Positions 35,390-44,332 of a DNA stretch of 64,000 nucleotides are shown one piece after another; position 1 is the stretch's first letter, and each line of letters begins with the position of its first letter. A program made the position numbers and the translations under genes. This DNA comes from Gordonia alkaliphila (GTDB taxonomy: Bacteria; Actinomycetota; Actinomycetes; Mycobacteriales; Mycobacteriaceae): NCBI RefSeq assembly GCF_023017165.1, contig NZ_JALKBW010000001.1, forward strand, positions 992,001-1,056,000. Reading direction: 5' to 3'. The notes below the pieces were generated by a model. That model was not told where the DNA came from. It saw nothing but the letters and a program-made list of their open reading frames with translations, and did not search any database.

Positions 35390-35899
35390 GCCCGCCGCGG
35401 ACGGAGTCTGCTCGGTGGCGGACTGCTGCGGCGTGGTCGGGGCCGACGGCTCGGTCGACCGGTTCGGACGCTGACCGCGCTGGTCGCCGTCCTGACCGTC
35501 GCCGCGCATCATGGGGCCCATCGGCCGCTCGCCGTCCATGCGCATACCGCCGCCGCGCGGGCCGTACTCCTGTCCGGAACGGTGGTGTCCGCCGCGGCCG
35601 TCGTCGCCGGTCAGGTCGCCGGTGACGTAGCCCAGGCCGAAACCGATCAGCAGGAAGGCGAACGCCGCGGCGATCGCACCGCCGATGATCCACGCGCGCT
35701 TGTTCTGCGGGTTCTTCGGGGGCGCGGGCGCCGGAGCGACCGGACCCGGCGCGACCGGGGACACCTGGCCCGGGGTCAGCGGCGGCGGCGTGATCGGCGC
35801 GGTGGGCGCCTCCGGGACGGCCTGCGCCTGCGGATCCAGCTGCTCGGTGGCGTTGCCGTCCGGGTTGTTCGTGTTGTTCTGGTCGTCGGGGGTGGTCAC
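35387..35899 (-). CDS. Pro-rich single-pass membrane protein
   Basis: A 170-residue protein with no family I recognise. Residues 1-65 are rich in Asn, Gln, Pro and Ala; one membrane helix spans about 69-92 (AWIIGGAIAAAFAFLLIGF); the exported part is rich in Gly, Arg and Met with repeats around DGERPMGPMMRGDGQ, ending in a Ser/Thr/Gln tail. The start is a GTG with GGAGG seven bases before it. Compositional bias suggests a flexible envelope-facing protein. Confidence 0.72.
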   Translation of the reverse strand: MTTPDDQNNTNNPDGNATEQLDPQAQAVPEAPTAPITPPPLTPGQVSPVAPGPVAPAPAPPKNPQNKRAWIIGGAIAAAFAFLLIGFGLGYVTGDLTGDDGRGGHHRSGQEYGPRGGGMRMDGERPMGPMMRGDGQDGDQRGQRPNRSTEPSAPTTPQQSATEQTPSAAG

Positions 35900-36033
35900 C
35901 GAGTGGCCTCCTTCTGTCGCCGTGCTGAGCGAGTCTCAAGCACTCGAGATCCACTCTGCCGACACTTCCTGCCAACTCCCTGTGAACGCGGTGCCGACCT
36001 CCTGCGAATGAGGCGGCCCGCCATCGGGGCAGG

Positions 36034-36450
36034 TCAGGTGAGGGTGATGGAGTACATCACCGTGCTGCCCGCCGTCGACGACGCCGCCGACTGTCCGACG
36101 GTGACCCAGTAGGTCTTGCCGTCGACCTCCTTGGACAGCAGGACCGACCGCTCCCGATCGGTCTCGGTGCGGCTGGATTCGGCGTACCCCGCCTCGGTGA
36201 GGGTGTCGACGGCCGCGGTGAAGGGATCCCCGACGTCCGCATAGGCCTGCACGGTGACCTGCCATTCCGGGCTCGTGCCGTCCGCGGTCAGGATCGCGCC
36301 CTGCACCAGCGGTACCTGCGCCGTGGGGAAGTCTTTCGGCAGCGCCGCCCCCTCGGTCGCGGGCGCATCGTCGCCCCCGCAGCCGGTCACGGCGACGAGC
36401 GCGACCACCACCGCGAGGATCGCGAACAGGACTCGGTTCAAAGGCCGCAT
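36034..36450 (-). CDS. Small lipoprotein of unknown function
   Basis: A 138-residue protein. The signal peptide (residues 1-23) ends at VAVTGC, with Cys24 as the lipidation site, followed by GGDDAPATEGA. The remaining 100 residues form a compact domain with no recognised family (conserved-looking YAESSRTETDRERSVLL and KTYWVTVGQS). Anchored outside the membrane. It is divergent from the mrp operon, with about 100 bp between them. Confidence 0.75.
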   Translation of the reverse strand: MRPLNRVLFAILAVVVALVAVTGCGGDDAPATEGAALPKDFPTAQVPLVQGAILTADGTSPEWQVTVQAYADVGDPFTAAVDTLTEAGYAESSRTETDRERSVLLSKEVDGKTYWVTVGQSAASSTAGSTVMYSITLT

Positions 36451-36551
36451 GCCTGAACGGTAAAGTAATCGAGCAGATACCTGCTCCCGACACCCGCCCG
36501 CCCCTCGACAGACGACGGAGTGCCCCTAGTGACTCAGGTTCGGAGGGTCCC

Positions 36552-39464
36552 GTGATCGGGGTCCTGATCGCACTGGGAATCGGCGCCCTCGCGGCGCCGC
36601 CCATCATGCGAGCCCTGGGTACGCGCGGTTTCTACGTTCTGGCCCTCATGCCGGCGGGCGCACTGGTCTGGTTGCTGCTGAACTGGCCGACCGCCGGCGC
36701 CGAGCCGACGACGCAGACCTTCGCGTGGGTGCCCAGCCTGCAGATGGACATCGTCCTGCGGCTGGACACGCTCTCCGCGGTCCTCGGCGTGCTGATCCTG
36801 GGCGTCGGCTCCCTGGTCCTGGTCTATTGCGCCAACTACTTCGACGAGATGCGCAAACGTGTCGAAGTGTTCGGCGGCGAGATCGTGGCCTTCGCCGGCG
36901 CCATGCTCGGGCTCGTCCTCAGCGACAACATGCTGGTGATGTACGTCTTCTGGGAAGCCACCACCGTGCTGTCGTTCATGTTGGTCGGCTTCAACGCCGT
37001 CCGAGCGACGTCGCGCCGGGCCGCCACCCAGGCACTGCTGGTCACCACCTTCGGCGGCCTCGCCATGCTGGTCGGCGTCATCATGCTCGGCGAGCGCACC
37101 GGCAGCTACCTGCTCTCCGACCTCATCGAGAATCCGCCGGACGGCGTCTACGCGGCGATCGCGGTGGCCCTGCTCCTGGTCGGCGCCCTGAGCAAGTCGG
37201 CCATCGTGCCGTTCCACTTCTGGCTGCCCGGCGCGATGGCCGCGCCCACCCCGGTCAGCGCGTACCTGCATGCCGCCGCCATGGTCAAGGCCGGCATCTA
37301 CCTGGTCGCGCGCCTGGCCCCGGCGTTCCACGCGCAGATCAGCTGGCAGGTCATCGTCGTCACCCTGGGCCTGCTCACCATGCTGCTGGGCGGCTGGCGG
37401 TCGCTGCGCGAACTGGACCTCAAACTGGTCCTCGCCTTCGGCACCGTCTCGCAGCTGGGCCTGATGGTGGTGCTGGTGGGCGTGGGCGACGGCAACGTCG
37501 CCCTGGCCGGTATGGCGATGGTGATCGCGCACGCGCTGTTCAAGGCCAGCCTGTTCATGGTGGTCGGCATCATCGACCACTCCACCGGCACCCGCGACAT
37601 CCGTCTCCTGGCCCGGCTCGGGCACCGACTGCCGTTCCTCGCGGCGACCGCCGCGGTGGCCGGCGCCAGCATGGCCGGTCTGCCGTTCACCCTGGGCTTC
37701 ATCGGCAAGGAGTCGGCGTTCGGGGCGCTGTGGTCCACCGGCGCGTACACCCCCTGGCTGGCGCACGCCATCGACCTGGTGGTGGTGCTCGGCGCGATCA
37801 TCACCTTCGCGTACACCACCCGTTTCCTGTGGGGAGCGTTCGGCCGCAAGGTCCGGTCGCTGCCCACCCGCGCGGTGGCGCAGCTCCATCCGCCGAGCGC
37901 CATGTTCCTGTTCCCGCCCGCGCTGCTCGCCGCCCTCGGCGTGGTGGCCGGTTTCTCCGGGGAATGGCTGACCGAGAAGCTGGCGCCCTACACCGAGGAA
38001 CTGCCGACCTACGGGCACCCCGCCGAGTACCTGGCGCTGTGGCACGGCTTCGGACTTCCGGTGATCCTCACCCTCGTCGTGTACGTCGCCGGTCCCGCCC
38101 TGTTCCTGATCCTCCGCCGGATCCGCGACCAGCTCTTCGATCATCCGCCGCGCCTGAACGCCGACCGCGTCTACGACCGCATCATCCGCGGCGCGGACAC
38201 GCTGTCGCTGTGGGTCACGCGGAACACCCAGCGCGGTTCGCTGCCGATCACGCAGGGCGTGATCATCTCCACGGCGATCCTGGTGCCGACCATCGCGCTG
38301 TTCGTCGGCGCACGCAACCGCCTGGAACTGAGCGGCTTCGAGAACGTCGAGCAGGCCGTCATCGGCATCGTGATCGCCGGGTCCGCGCTGGTCGCCGTCG
38401 TGCTCCGCAACCGCCTAGCCGGCGCCCTGACCGTCGGCATCACCGGTTACGGCTGCGGCGCGCTGTTCGCGATCTACGGCGCACCCGACCTGGCACTCAC
38501 CCAGTTCCTGGTGGAGAGCCTCACCCTGGTGATCTTCGTGCTGGTCCTGCGCAAGCTCGCCGCCGAGCCGCAGCCCAGGCACAAGACCGGTTTCAAACCG
38601 CTGCGCGCCCTCATCGCGGTGGCCTTCGGCGCCAGCCTCGTGGTGATCGGCCTGTTCGCCGCGGCCGCACGTTCGGCGCGGCCACTGGCCGACGACCTCG
38701 CCGAAGCCGCCTACAAGATCGGCCACGGCGGCAACACCGTGAACGTGCTGCTGGTCGACATCCGCGCCTGGGACACGCTCGGCGAGGTCTCGGTCTTGAT
38801 CGTCGCCGCCACCGGCGTGGCGTCCATGGTCTTCCGCAGCCGCCGCACCGGCGCCGCACCCCGCGTCACCGCGCTGGTGCGCAGCGAGGCCGGTTTGGAC
38901 GACGACGACGCCACCACCGACCGGACCACGTGGCTGCGCGGCAGCGAAGTGGGCAATCCGCAGCACCGGTCCATGGTGCTCGAGGCCACCACCCGCCTGG
39001 TGTTCCCCACCCTCATGGTGCTGTCGGTGTACTTCTTCTTCGCCGGCCACAACGCCCCGGGCGGCGGCTTCGCCGGCGGCCTGGTGATGGGCTTGGCACT
39101 GGTGCTCCGCTACCTGGCCGGCGGCCGCTACGAACTCGGCGAGGCCCTGCCGGTGGAGCCGGGCAAGATCCTCGGCGCCGGACTGCTGATCTCGGCGGTC
39201 ACCGCGACCGTCTCACTCCTCCTCGGCGCCCCGGCGCTGTCGTCGGCGGTGATCGAGATGCACCTGCCGGTCTTCGGTGAGGTCACGCTGGTGACCGCCA
39301 TGTTCTTCGACGCCGGGATCTACCTGATCGTGGTCGGCCTGGTGCTCGACGTGCTCCGCAGCCTCGGCGCCCGCCTGGACGCCCCGGAGGATGCGAGCAC
39401 CACCATCGGCCTGTCGCCCGTCACGCCGCCGCAAACCGCACCCCGGCAGCAGGTGAACCGATGA
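36552..39464 (+). CDS. mrpA: Mrp Na+/H+ antiporter subunit A (MrpA-MrpB fusion)
   Basis: 970 residues. Residues about 1-750 are the NuoL-like antiporter core (VMYVFWEATTVLSFMLVGFN, LPGAMAAPTPVSAYLHAAAM with the conserved Lys of MVKAGIYL, and GLPFTLGFIGKE), and the C-terminal 180 residues hold an MbhE/MrpB-type domain (FFAGHNAPGGGFAGGLVMGL). No separate mrpB exists in the operon, so the B function is fused. It forms the main proton/sodium channel of a hetero-oligomeric antiporter in the cytoplasmic membrane. The start is a GTG preceded by GGAGGG. Confidence 0.95.
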   Translation: MIGVLIALGIGALAAPPIMRALGTRGFYVLALMPAGALVWLLLNWPTAGAEPTTQTFAWVPSLQMDIVLRLDTLSAVLGVLILGVGSLVLVYCANYFDEMRKRVEVFGGEIVAFAGAMLGLVLSDNMLVMYVFWEATTVLSFMLVGFNAVRATSRRAATQALLVTTFGGLAMLVGVIMLGERTGSYLLSDLIENPPDGVYAAIAVALLLVGALSKSAIVPFHFWLPGAMAAPTPVSAYLHAAAMVKAGIYLVARLAPAFHAQISWQVIVVTLGLLTMLLGGWRSLRELDLKLVLAFGTVSQLGLMVVLVGVGDGNVALAGMAMVIAHALFKASLFMVVGIIDHSTGTRDIRLLARLGHRLPFLAATAAVAGASMAGLPFTLGFIGKESAFGALWSTGAYTPWLAHAIDLVVVLGAIITFAYTTRFLWGAFGRKVRSLPTRAVAQLHPPSAMFLFPPALLAALGVVAGFSGEWLTEKLAPYTEELPTYGHPAEYLALWHGFGLPVILTLVVYVAGPALFLILRRIRDQLFDHPPRLNADRVYDRIIRGADTLSLWVTRNTQRGSLPITQGVIISTAILVPTIALFVGARNRLELSGFENVEQAVIGIVIAGSALVAVVLRNRLAGALTVGITGYGCGALFAIYGAPDLALTQFLVESLTLVIFVLVLRKLAAEPQPRHKTGFKPLRALIAVAFGASLVVIGLFAAAARSARPLADDLAEAAYKIGHGGNTVNVLLVDIRAWDTLGEVSVLIVAATGVASMVFRSRRTGAAPRVTALVRSEAGLDDDDATTDRTTWLRGSEVGNPQHRSMVLEATTRLVFPTLMVLSVYFFFAGHNAPGGGFAGGLVMGLALVLRYLAGGRYELGEALPVEPGKILGAGLLISAVTATVSLLLGAPALSSAVIEMHLPVFGEVTLVTAMFFDAGIYLIVVGLVLDVLRSLGARLDAPEDASTTIGLSPVTPPQTAPRQQVNR

Positions 39465-40096
39465 GCGTGAACCTCGGTCTGCTAATCGTCGCCGGCATCC
39501 TGGCCGCCACCGGCACCTACCTGATCATGGAGCGCAGCCTGGTCCGGATGCTGCTCGGGCTGCTGCTGGTCGGCAACGGCCTGAACATCCTCATCGTGAC
39601 CATCGCCGGTCCGTCCGGCCGACCGCCGATCAAGAGCGACGAGTCGATCGGCGCCGCCGTCGACGCCGATCCCCTCGCCCAAGCGATGGTGCTCACCGCC
39701 ATCGTCATCACCATGGGCATCGCCGCGTTCGTGCTGGCCCTGACCTACCGCTTGTTCGTGATCAACCGCGACGAGGACGACGACCTCGAGGACGACTCCG
39801 AGGACCTCAAGGTGATCAAGGGCTCGATCAGCGAACGCCCCGACCGCGATCGCAGCGACGACCCGGAGACCGGCGAGTACACCGTGACCGGCGACCTCTT
39901 CGACGCGCGCGGCAACCCCTTGACCCCGGAGGAGTTCGCGGCCCTGCACCGCACCATCATCGAGCCCGACCTGATGCCCGACGAAGCGTCGATCATCGAT
40001 CGGCTCCCCGAGTTCAGCCCGGACGAGATGCCTGGTGACGACCCCGACGACGACGGCACCGACGACGACACCGATGTGGGAGGCGAGCAGCGATGA
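39461..40096 (+). CDS. mrpC: Mrp antiporter subunit C with acidic tail
   Basis: A NuoK-like subunit: three membrane helices in residues 1-105 (LLIVAGILAATGTYLIMERS, LLGLLLVGNGLNILIV and TAIVITMGIAAFVLALTYRL). Usual MrpC length is about 110-140 residues; here a further 100 residues of very acidic sequence (Asp/Glu runs and a Asp-rich final stretch) form a cytoplasmic tail. The start overlaps the mrpA stop (ATGA), and the stop overlaps the mrpD ATG. Confidence 0.93.
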   Translation: MSVNLGLLIVAGILAATGTYLIMERSLVRMLLGLLLVGNGLNILIVTIAGPSGRPPIKSDESIGAAVDADPLAQAMVLTAIVITMGIAAFVLALTYRLFVINRDEDDDLEDDSEDLKVIKGSISERPDRDRSDDPETGEYTVTGDLFDARGNPLTPEEFAALHRTIIEPDLMPDEASIIDRLPEFSPDEMPGDDPDDDGTDDDTDVGGEQR

Positions 40097-41715
40097 ATCT
40101 CGACTCCCTGATCCCGCAGTCATCCTGGATCCCCACCCTGATCGCCCTGCCCACACTGGTCCCGTTCCTCGGCGCCGCCCTGACCCTCCTGCAGGGCCGC
40201 AACGCCCGGATGCAGCGTCTGGTGACCGTCGGCGCGATCAGCGTCGCCCTCATCGCCTCCGGCATGATGCTGTACCTGACCAGCACCAACGGTCCGTACG
40301 CGGTGAAGATCGGCGGCTGGGGCGGCAAGGGCTACCCGAACGGGCCACTGGGCATCACGCTGGTGGTGGACCGCCTGTCGGCGCTGATGCTGGTGGTGTC
40401 CACCATCGTGCTGCTGCTCGTGGTGGTGTACGCCATCGGGCAGGGTATTCGCGACGGGACCACCGATCAGCCGGTGTCGATCTTCCTGCCGTCGTACCTG
40501 ATTCTGACCGCGGGCGTGTGCAACGCCTTCCTCGCCGGCGACCTGTTCAACCTGTACGTCTCGTTCGAAGTGCTGTTGGCGGCCAGCTTCGTGCTGCTGA
40601 CCCTCGGCGCGAGCGCCGACCGGGTGCGCGCCGGTGCGTCGTACGTGATGGTCTCGATGGTGTCGTCGCTGATCTTCCTGGCCGGCATCGCCTTCGCGTA
40701 CTCCACGACCGGAACACTCAACCTCGCCGAGATGGCGATCCGGCTCGACGACGTACCGTCAGGTACCCGCAACGCACTGTTCGCCGTGCTGCTGGTGGCG
40801 TTCGGCATCAAGGCGGCCGTGTTCCCGCTGTCCACCTGGCTGCCCGACTCCTATCCGACCGCGCCCGCTCCGGTCACCGCGGTCTTCGCCGGTCTGCTGA
40901 CCAAGGTCGGCGTCTACGCGATCATCCGGGCCAACACCCTGCTGTTCCCCGGCGGCTCGATGAACAACCTGCTGATGGTGGCCGGTCTGCTGACCATGCT
41001 GGTGGGCATCCTGGGCGCCATCGCCCAGTCGGACATCAAACGTCTGCTGTCGTTCACCCTGGTCAGCCACATCGGCTACATGATCTTCGGCATCGCGGTC
41101 GGCTCGGAGATCTCGCTGTCGGCGGCCATCTACTACGTGGCGCACCACATTCTGGTGCAGACCACGCTGTTCCTGGTCGTCGGTCTCATCGAACGGCAGG
41201 CCGGCAGTGCCTCGCTGCGCCGTCTCGGCGGCCTGCTCGCCAGCCCCCTGCTGGCGGCGCTCTTCCTGATTCCGGCGCTGAACCTCGGCGGTATCCCGCC
41301 GTTCTCCGGCTTCATCGGCAAGGTCGCGCTCCTCGAGGGCGGTGTGAAGGACGGTTCGGTGCTGGCCTGGCTGCTGGTGGTCGGTTCGGTGGTCACCAGC
41401 CTGCTGACGCTGTACGTGGTGGCCCGGGTCTGGACCAAGGCCTTCTGGCGGCCCCGCGCCGATGCGCCCGAGGGCGAGCTCACCAACAGCACGGCCTCGG
41501 CGCTGATCGAGGAGGGCGAGGACGTCCTGGTGGCCGACCGCGAGGACGTCGGCCGCATGCCGGCCACGATGGTGCTGCCAACGGTCGCGATGCTCGCCGT
41601 GGGTATCGCGCTGACCGTGTGGGCCGGCCCGATCTTCGGCTTCACCGGCGACGCCGCGCACGACTTGAACGACCGCACGCCCTATCTGACCGCCGTCCTC
41701 GGGGGTGAACGATGA
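40093..41715 (+). CDS. mrpD: Mrp antiporter subunit D
   Basis: A 540-residue NuoN/M-like antiporter subunit with about 14 helices. Conserved parts include SFEVLLAASFVLLTLGAS, the Lys-bearing helix GIKAAVFPLSTWLPDSYPTA (split at 20), and LGGIPPFSGFIGKVALLE. Residues about 455-500 form a charged cytoplasmic loop. It overlaps mrpC and mrpE by four bases each. Works with MrpA in ion translocation. Confidence 0.95.
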   Translation: MNLDSLIPQSSWIPTLIALPTLVPFLGAALTLLQGRNARMQRLVTVGAISVALIASGMMLYLTSTNGPYAVKIGGWGGKGYPNGPLGITLVVDRLSALMLVVSTIVLLLVVVYAIGQGIRDGTTDQPVSIFLPSYLILTAGVCNAFLAGDLFNLYVSFEVLLAASFVLLTLGASADRVRAGASYVMVSMVSSLIFLAGIAFAYSTTGTLNLAEMAIRLDDVPSGTRNALFAVLLVAFGIKAAVFPLSTWLPDSYPTAPAPVTAVFAGLLTKVGVYAIIRANTLLFPGGSMNNLLMVAGLLTMLVGILGAIAQSDIKRLLSFTLVSHIGYMIFGIAVGSEISLSAAIYYVAHHILVQTTLFLVVGLIERQAGSASLRRLGGLLASPLLAALFLIPALNLGGIPPFSGFIGKVALLEGGVKDGSVLAWLLVVGSVVTSLLTLYVVARVWTKAFWRPRADAPEGELTNSTASALIEEGEDVLVADREDVGRMPATMVLPTVAMLAVGIALTVWAGPIFGFTGDAAHDLNDRTPYLTAVLGGER

Positions 41716-42509
41716 GCAACACGCCCTACCCGGATCGGCCCAGTCCACGCCCGGTCGGCAAGCGCCGGGTCCCGGCCTTCTTCGGCCTCCTGTGGCGCTA
41801 CGCCGTCGTCGGTTTCGCCTGGCCGCTGACCACCGCCATCGTCTGGCTGCACAACCGCCTGCACGTCCCCAAGTGGATGGGCGGCGATCTCCGCGAGTTC
41901 GGCGTCCGACTGTGGGGCCTGTCCTGGCTGACGTTCGTGTGGGTACTGCTCTGGGGTGACGTCACCTGGGGCAACATCATCGTCGGCGCCCTGGTGGGCG
42001 CGGCGATCATGCTGCTGCTGCCTCTGCCCCGGGTACCGGTCGAGGGCCGCATCCATCCGATCGCCGCGATGAACCTGCTGTTCAACCTGCTGTGGAACTT
42101 CCTGCTGTCGTCCGCGCAGGTGGCTTGGGCGGCGATCCGCCCCGGGGCGCCGCCGCTGGGCGTGGTGGTCCGCGTGCACCTGGCCATCAAGTCGGACATG
42201 GTGCTGACCCTGGCCATCGACTACATCAACCTGGTGCCCGGCACCATGGTGGTGGAGGTGGACCACCTGCGCCGCATTCTGTACGTGCACGTCTTCGACG
42301 TGCGCACCCAGAAGCAGGTCGACTCGTTCCACCAGCAGATGGCGTACGTGGAACGCCAGTTCATCAAGACCTTCGAGCGGGACAGCGAGTGGCAGCCGAG
42401 CCCGTTCCACGGGATCGACGACGACTTCCACCACGTCCCCTTCACCGAACGCCAGCGCGTAGCCGACGCGACGCCGCCGGCCCGCCATCGTCGTCGAAAG
42501 GAGCGGTGA
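41712..42509 (+). CDS. mrpE: Mrp antiporter subunit E, elongated
   Basis: 265 residues against the usual 160-190. The core MNHE domain is clear: WGNIIVGALVGAAIMLLLPL, PIAAMNLLFNLLWNFLLSSAQVAW (a helix near 120, given here only by position) and NLVPGTMVVEVDHLRRILYVHVFD. The extra length is about 65 N-terminal residues with a further membrane helix and a charged C-terminal tail ending RHRRRKER. Four-base overlap with mrpD. Confidence 0.92.
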   Translation: MSNTPYPDRPSPRPVGKRRVPAFFGLLWRYAVVGFAWPLTTAIVWLHNRLHVPKWMGGDLREFGVRLWGLSWLTFVWVLLWGDVTWGNIIVGALVGAAIMLLLPLPRVPVEGRIHPIAAMNLLFNLLWNFLLSSAQVAWAAIRPGAPPLGVVVRVHLAIKSDMVLTLAIDYINLVPGTMVVEVDHLRRILYVHVFDVRTQKQVDSFHQQMAYVERQFIKTFERDSEWQPSPFHGIDDDFHHVPFTERQRVADATPPARHRRRKER

Positions 42510-42514
42510 CTCCG

Positions 42515-42775
42515 ATGACCATAGTCTGGGCGATCAGCGGCGCGATGCTGATGACCGCCATCCTGCTGACCCTCTACCGGTCCCTGCGCGGCCCCACCAC
42601 GCTGGACCGGCTGGTGGGCATCGACACCCTGGTCGCGATGATCATCTCGTCGCTGGCGGTGTGGGTGGCCGCCACCTACAACACCACCATCGTGCCCGGC
42701 ATCGTGGTGCTGTCGTTGGTGAGCTTCATCGGCACCGTGTCGGTGGCCCGCTTCCGCGTGAGGGACGACGCATGA
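42515..42775 (+). CDS. mrpF: Mrp antiporter subunit F
   Basis: An 86-residue protein with three helices and the MrpF hallmark RSLRGPTTLDRLVGIDTL. The ATG at 42515 is 11 bases after AAAGGAG; a GTG at 42506 that overlaps the mrpE stop is an alternative, but its spacing to the ribosome site is only two bases. The stop overlaps the mrpG ATG. Confidence 0.92.
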   Translation: MTIVWAISGAMLMTAILLTLYRSLRGPTTLDRLVGIDTLVAMIISSLAVWVAATYNTTIVPGIVVLSLVSFIGTVSVARFRVRDDA

Positions 42776-43119
42776 TCAGCGACGTCCTCTCCGCGATCTT
42801 CGTGCTCAGCGGCAGTCTGCTCGCCCTGACCGCCGCGATCGGGATCGTCCGCTTCCCGGACACGCTCTCGCGCATGCACGCCGCCACCAAGCCGCAGACC
42901 TTCGGCATGACGCTGGTGCTGATCGGCACCCTCATCCAGATCGCCGGCCACCCGGACGGCGGCATGCTGGTGCTGACCGCGCTGTTCATGCTGATCACAG
43001 CACCGGTGATCGCTCAGCGCGTCGGCCGCCTGGTGTACCGCGAGATGCCCGGCCGCGGTGGTCGGCTGATGGACGAATCCCAGCTGACCGTGCAGCAGCG
43101 CGAGGACCCGCCCGCCTGA
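42772..43119 (+). CDS. mrpG: Mrp antiporter subunit G
   Basis: A 115-residue PhaG/MnhG protein with three helices and the signature GIVRFPDTLSRMHAATKPQT. It is the last gene of the mrpA(B)CDEFG operon. The complex exports Na+ in exchange for H+ and supports pH and salt tolerance. The start was set at the ATG that overlaps the mrpF stop. Confidence 0.93.
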   Translation: MISDVLSAIFVLSGSLLALTAAIGIVRFPDTLSRMHAATKPQTFGMTLVLIGTLIQIAGHPDGGMLVLTALFMLITAPVIAQRVGRLVYREMPGRGGRLMDESQLTVQQREDPPA

Positions 43120-43159
43120 ATCGCGAGGCGATCCGGTCCCGCCGGTCCGGTTCGTACCG

Positions 43160-44299
43160 TCAGTCGAGTTCGGCGACCACGGCCTCGACCACGGCCCGGA
43201 GGTCCCCGGTCCGCTGATGCACCACGTGCTGGCGCTGATAGCTGGCGCCCGCGGCGACGATGTCGGCCACCGAGGCCAGTTCTTCGGCGCAGCCGAGCTG
43301 CTCGGCGACCGGCGCCAACCGCACCAGCAGGTCGGCCAGGTCGTCGGTCACCAGACGCTCGTTGCAGTCCGAGTCGAGGATGACGATGGCGTCGAGCCCG
43401 TAGCGCGCCGCCCGCCACTTGTTCTCCTGGACCAGCCACGGCGCCATGGACGGCAGTTCCTCGCCCGCGGTCAGCCGCTGATCCAAGTCCACCACCAGGC
43501 AGTGGGTCAGCGCCACCAGCGCGGCCAGCTCCCGGCGGTTGGACACGCCGTCGCACACCCGCACCTCGATGGTGCCCAGGTGCGGCGACGGCCGGATGTC
43601 CCAGCGGATCTCGGTGAGGTTGTCGATGATGCCGGTGGTGCGTTGGTCGCCGACGAAGGCCTCGAACTCCGACCACTCGTGGAACTGGAAGGGCAGCCCG
43701 GCGGTAGGCAGCTGCTGGAACATCATCGACCGGTTGCTCGCGTAACCGGTCTCCTGCCCCGCCCACATCGGCGACGACGCCGACAGTGCCAGCAGATGCG
43801 GGTAGTAGGTCAGCAGGCCCGACAGGATCGGCAGCACCTTGTCCCGGTGGCTGATGCCGACGTGCACGTGCACACCCCAGATCAGCATCTGCCGACCCCA
43901 CCATTGGGTGCGTTCGATCAGTTCCGCGTAGCGGTGCCCCTCGGTGAGCTGCTGGCTGGACCATTCGGCGAACGGATGCGTGCCCGCGCCGTACAGGTCG
44001 ATGCCGAGCTCGTCGGTCAGCTCCCGCACCTGCGCCAGGGTCGCACCCAGATCGTCCATGGCTTCACCGGTGGTGCGGCAGATGCCGGTGACCAGTTCGA
44101 CGGTGTTGCGCAGCAGTTCCTTGTGGATGTGCGCGCGTCGAGTCAGCCCGCGCGCCTCGATCAGCTCGAACAGCGGATCGGCGGCGTTCACCAGGTCCCG
44201 CGTGCGCCGATCGACGAGCGCCAGCTCCCATTCGACGCCGAGCGTCGGGGCCGCCGACGCGTGGAACTCGATCGGCGCTATGCGTGCCGCCGGAGCCAT
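43160..44299 (-). CDS. Carboxylate-amine ligase, YbdK/GCS2 family
   Basis: A 379-residue ATP-grasp-like ligase of the glutamate-cysteine ligase 2 family, orthologous by position to M. tuberculosis Rv0433. Motifs: TLGVEWELALVD near the N terminus, GAGTHPFAEWSSQ, VHVGISHRDKVL and EIRWDIRPSPHLGTIEVRVCD. YbdK homologues have weak glutamate-cysteine ligase activity in vitro, and their natural substrate is uncertain; mycothiol producers do not make glutathione. It lies just before the SodC-like and VirR genes, as in mycobacteria. Confidence 0.9.
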   Translation of the reverse strand: MAPAARIAPIEFHASAAPTLGVEWELALVDRRTRDLVNAADPLFELIEARGLTRRAHIHKELLRNTVELVTGICRTTGEAMDDLGATLAQVRELTDELGIDLYGAGTHPFAEWSSQQLTEGHRYAELIERTQWWGRQMLIWGVHVHVGISHRDKVLPILSGLLTYYPHLLALSASSPMWAGQETGYASNRSMMFQQLPTAGLPFQFHEWSEFEAFVGDQRTTGIIDNLTEIRWDIRPSPHLGTIEVRVCDGVSNRRELAALVALTHCLVVDLDQRLTAGEELPSMAPWLVQENKWRAARYGLDAIVILDSDCNERLVTDDLADLLVRLAPVAEQLGCAEELASVADIVAAGASYQRQHVVHQRTGDLRAVVEAVVAELD

Positions 44300-44332
44300 C
44301 GGAGCACCCGAGGTCGTCGTCGAACCGGCCCG

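Noticed and set aside
36725..39280. 851-codon frame within mrpA
   Set aside because: Arg/His/Pro-rich shadow of the mrpA coding sequence, same strand, other frame.
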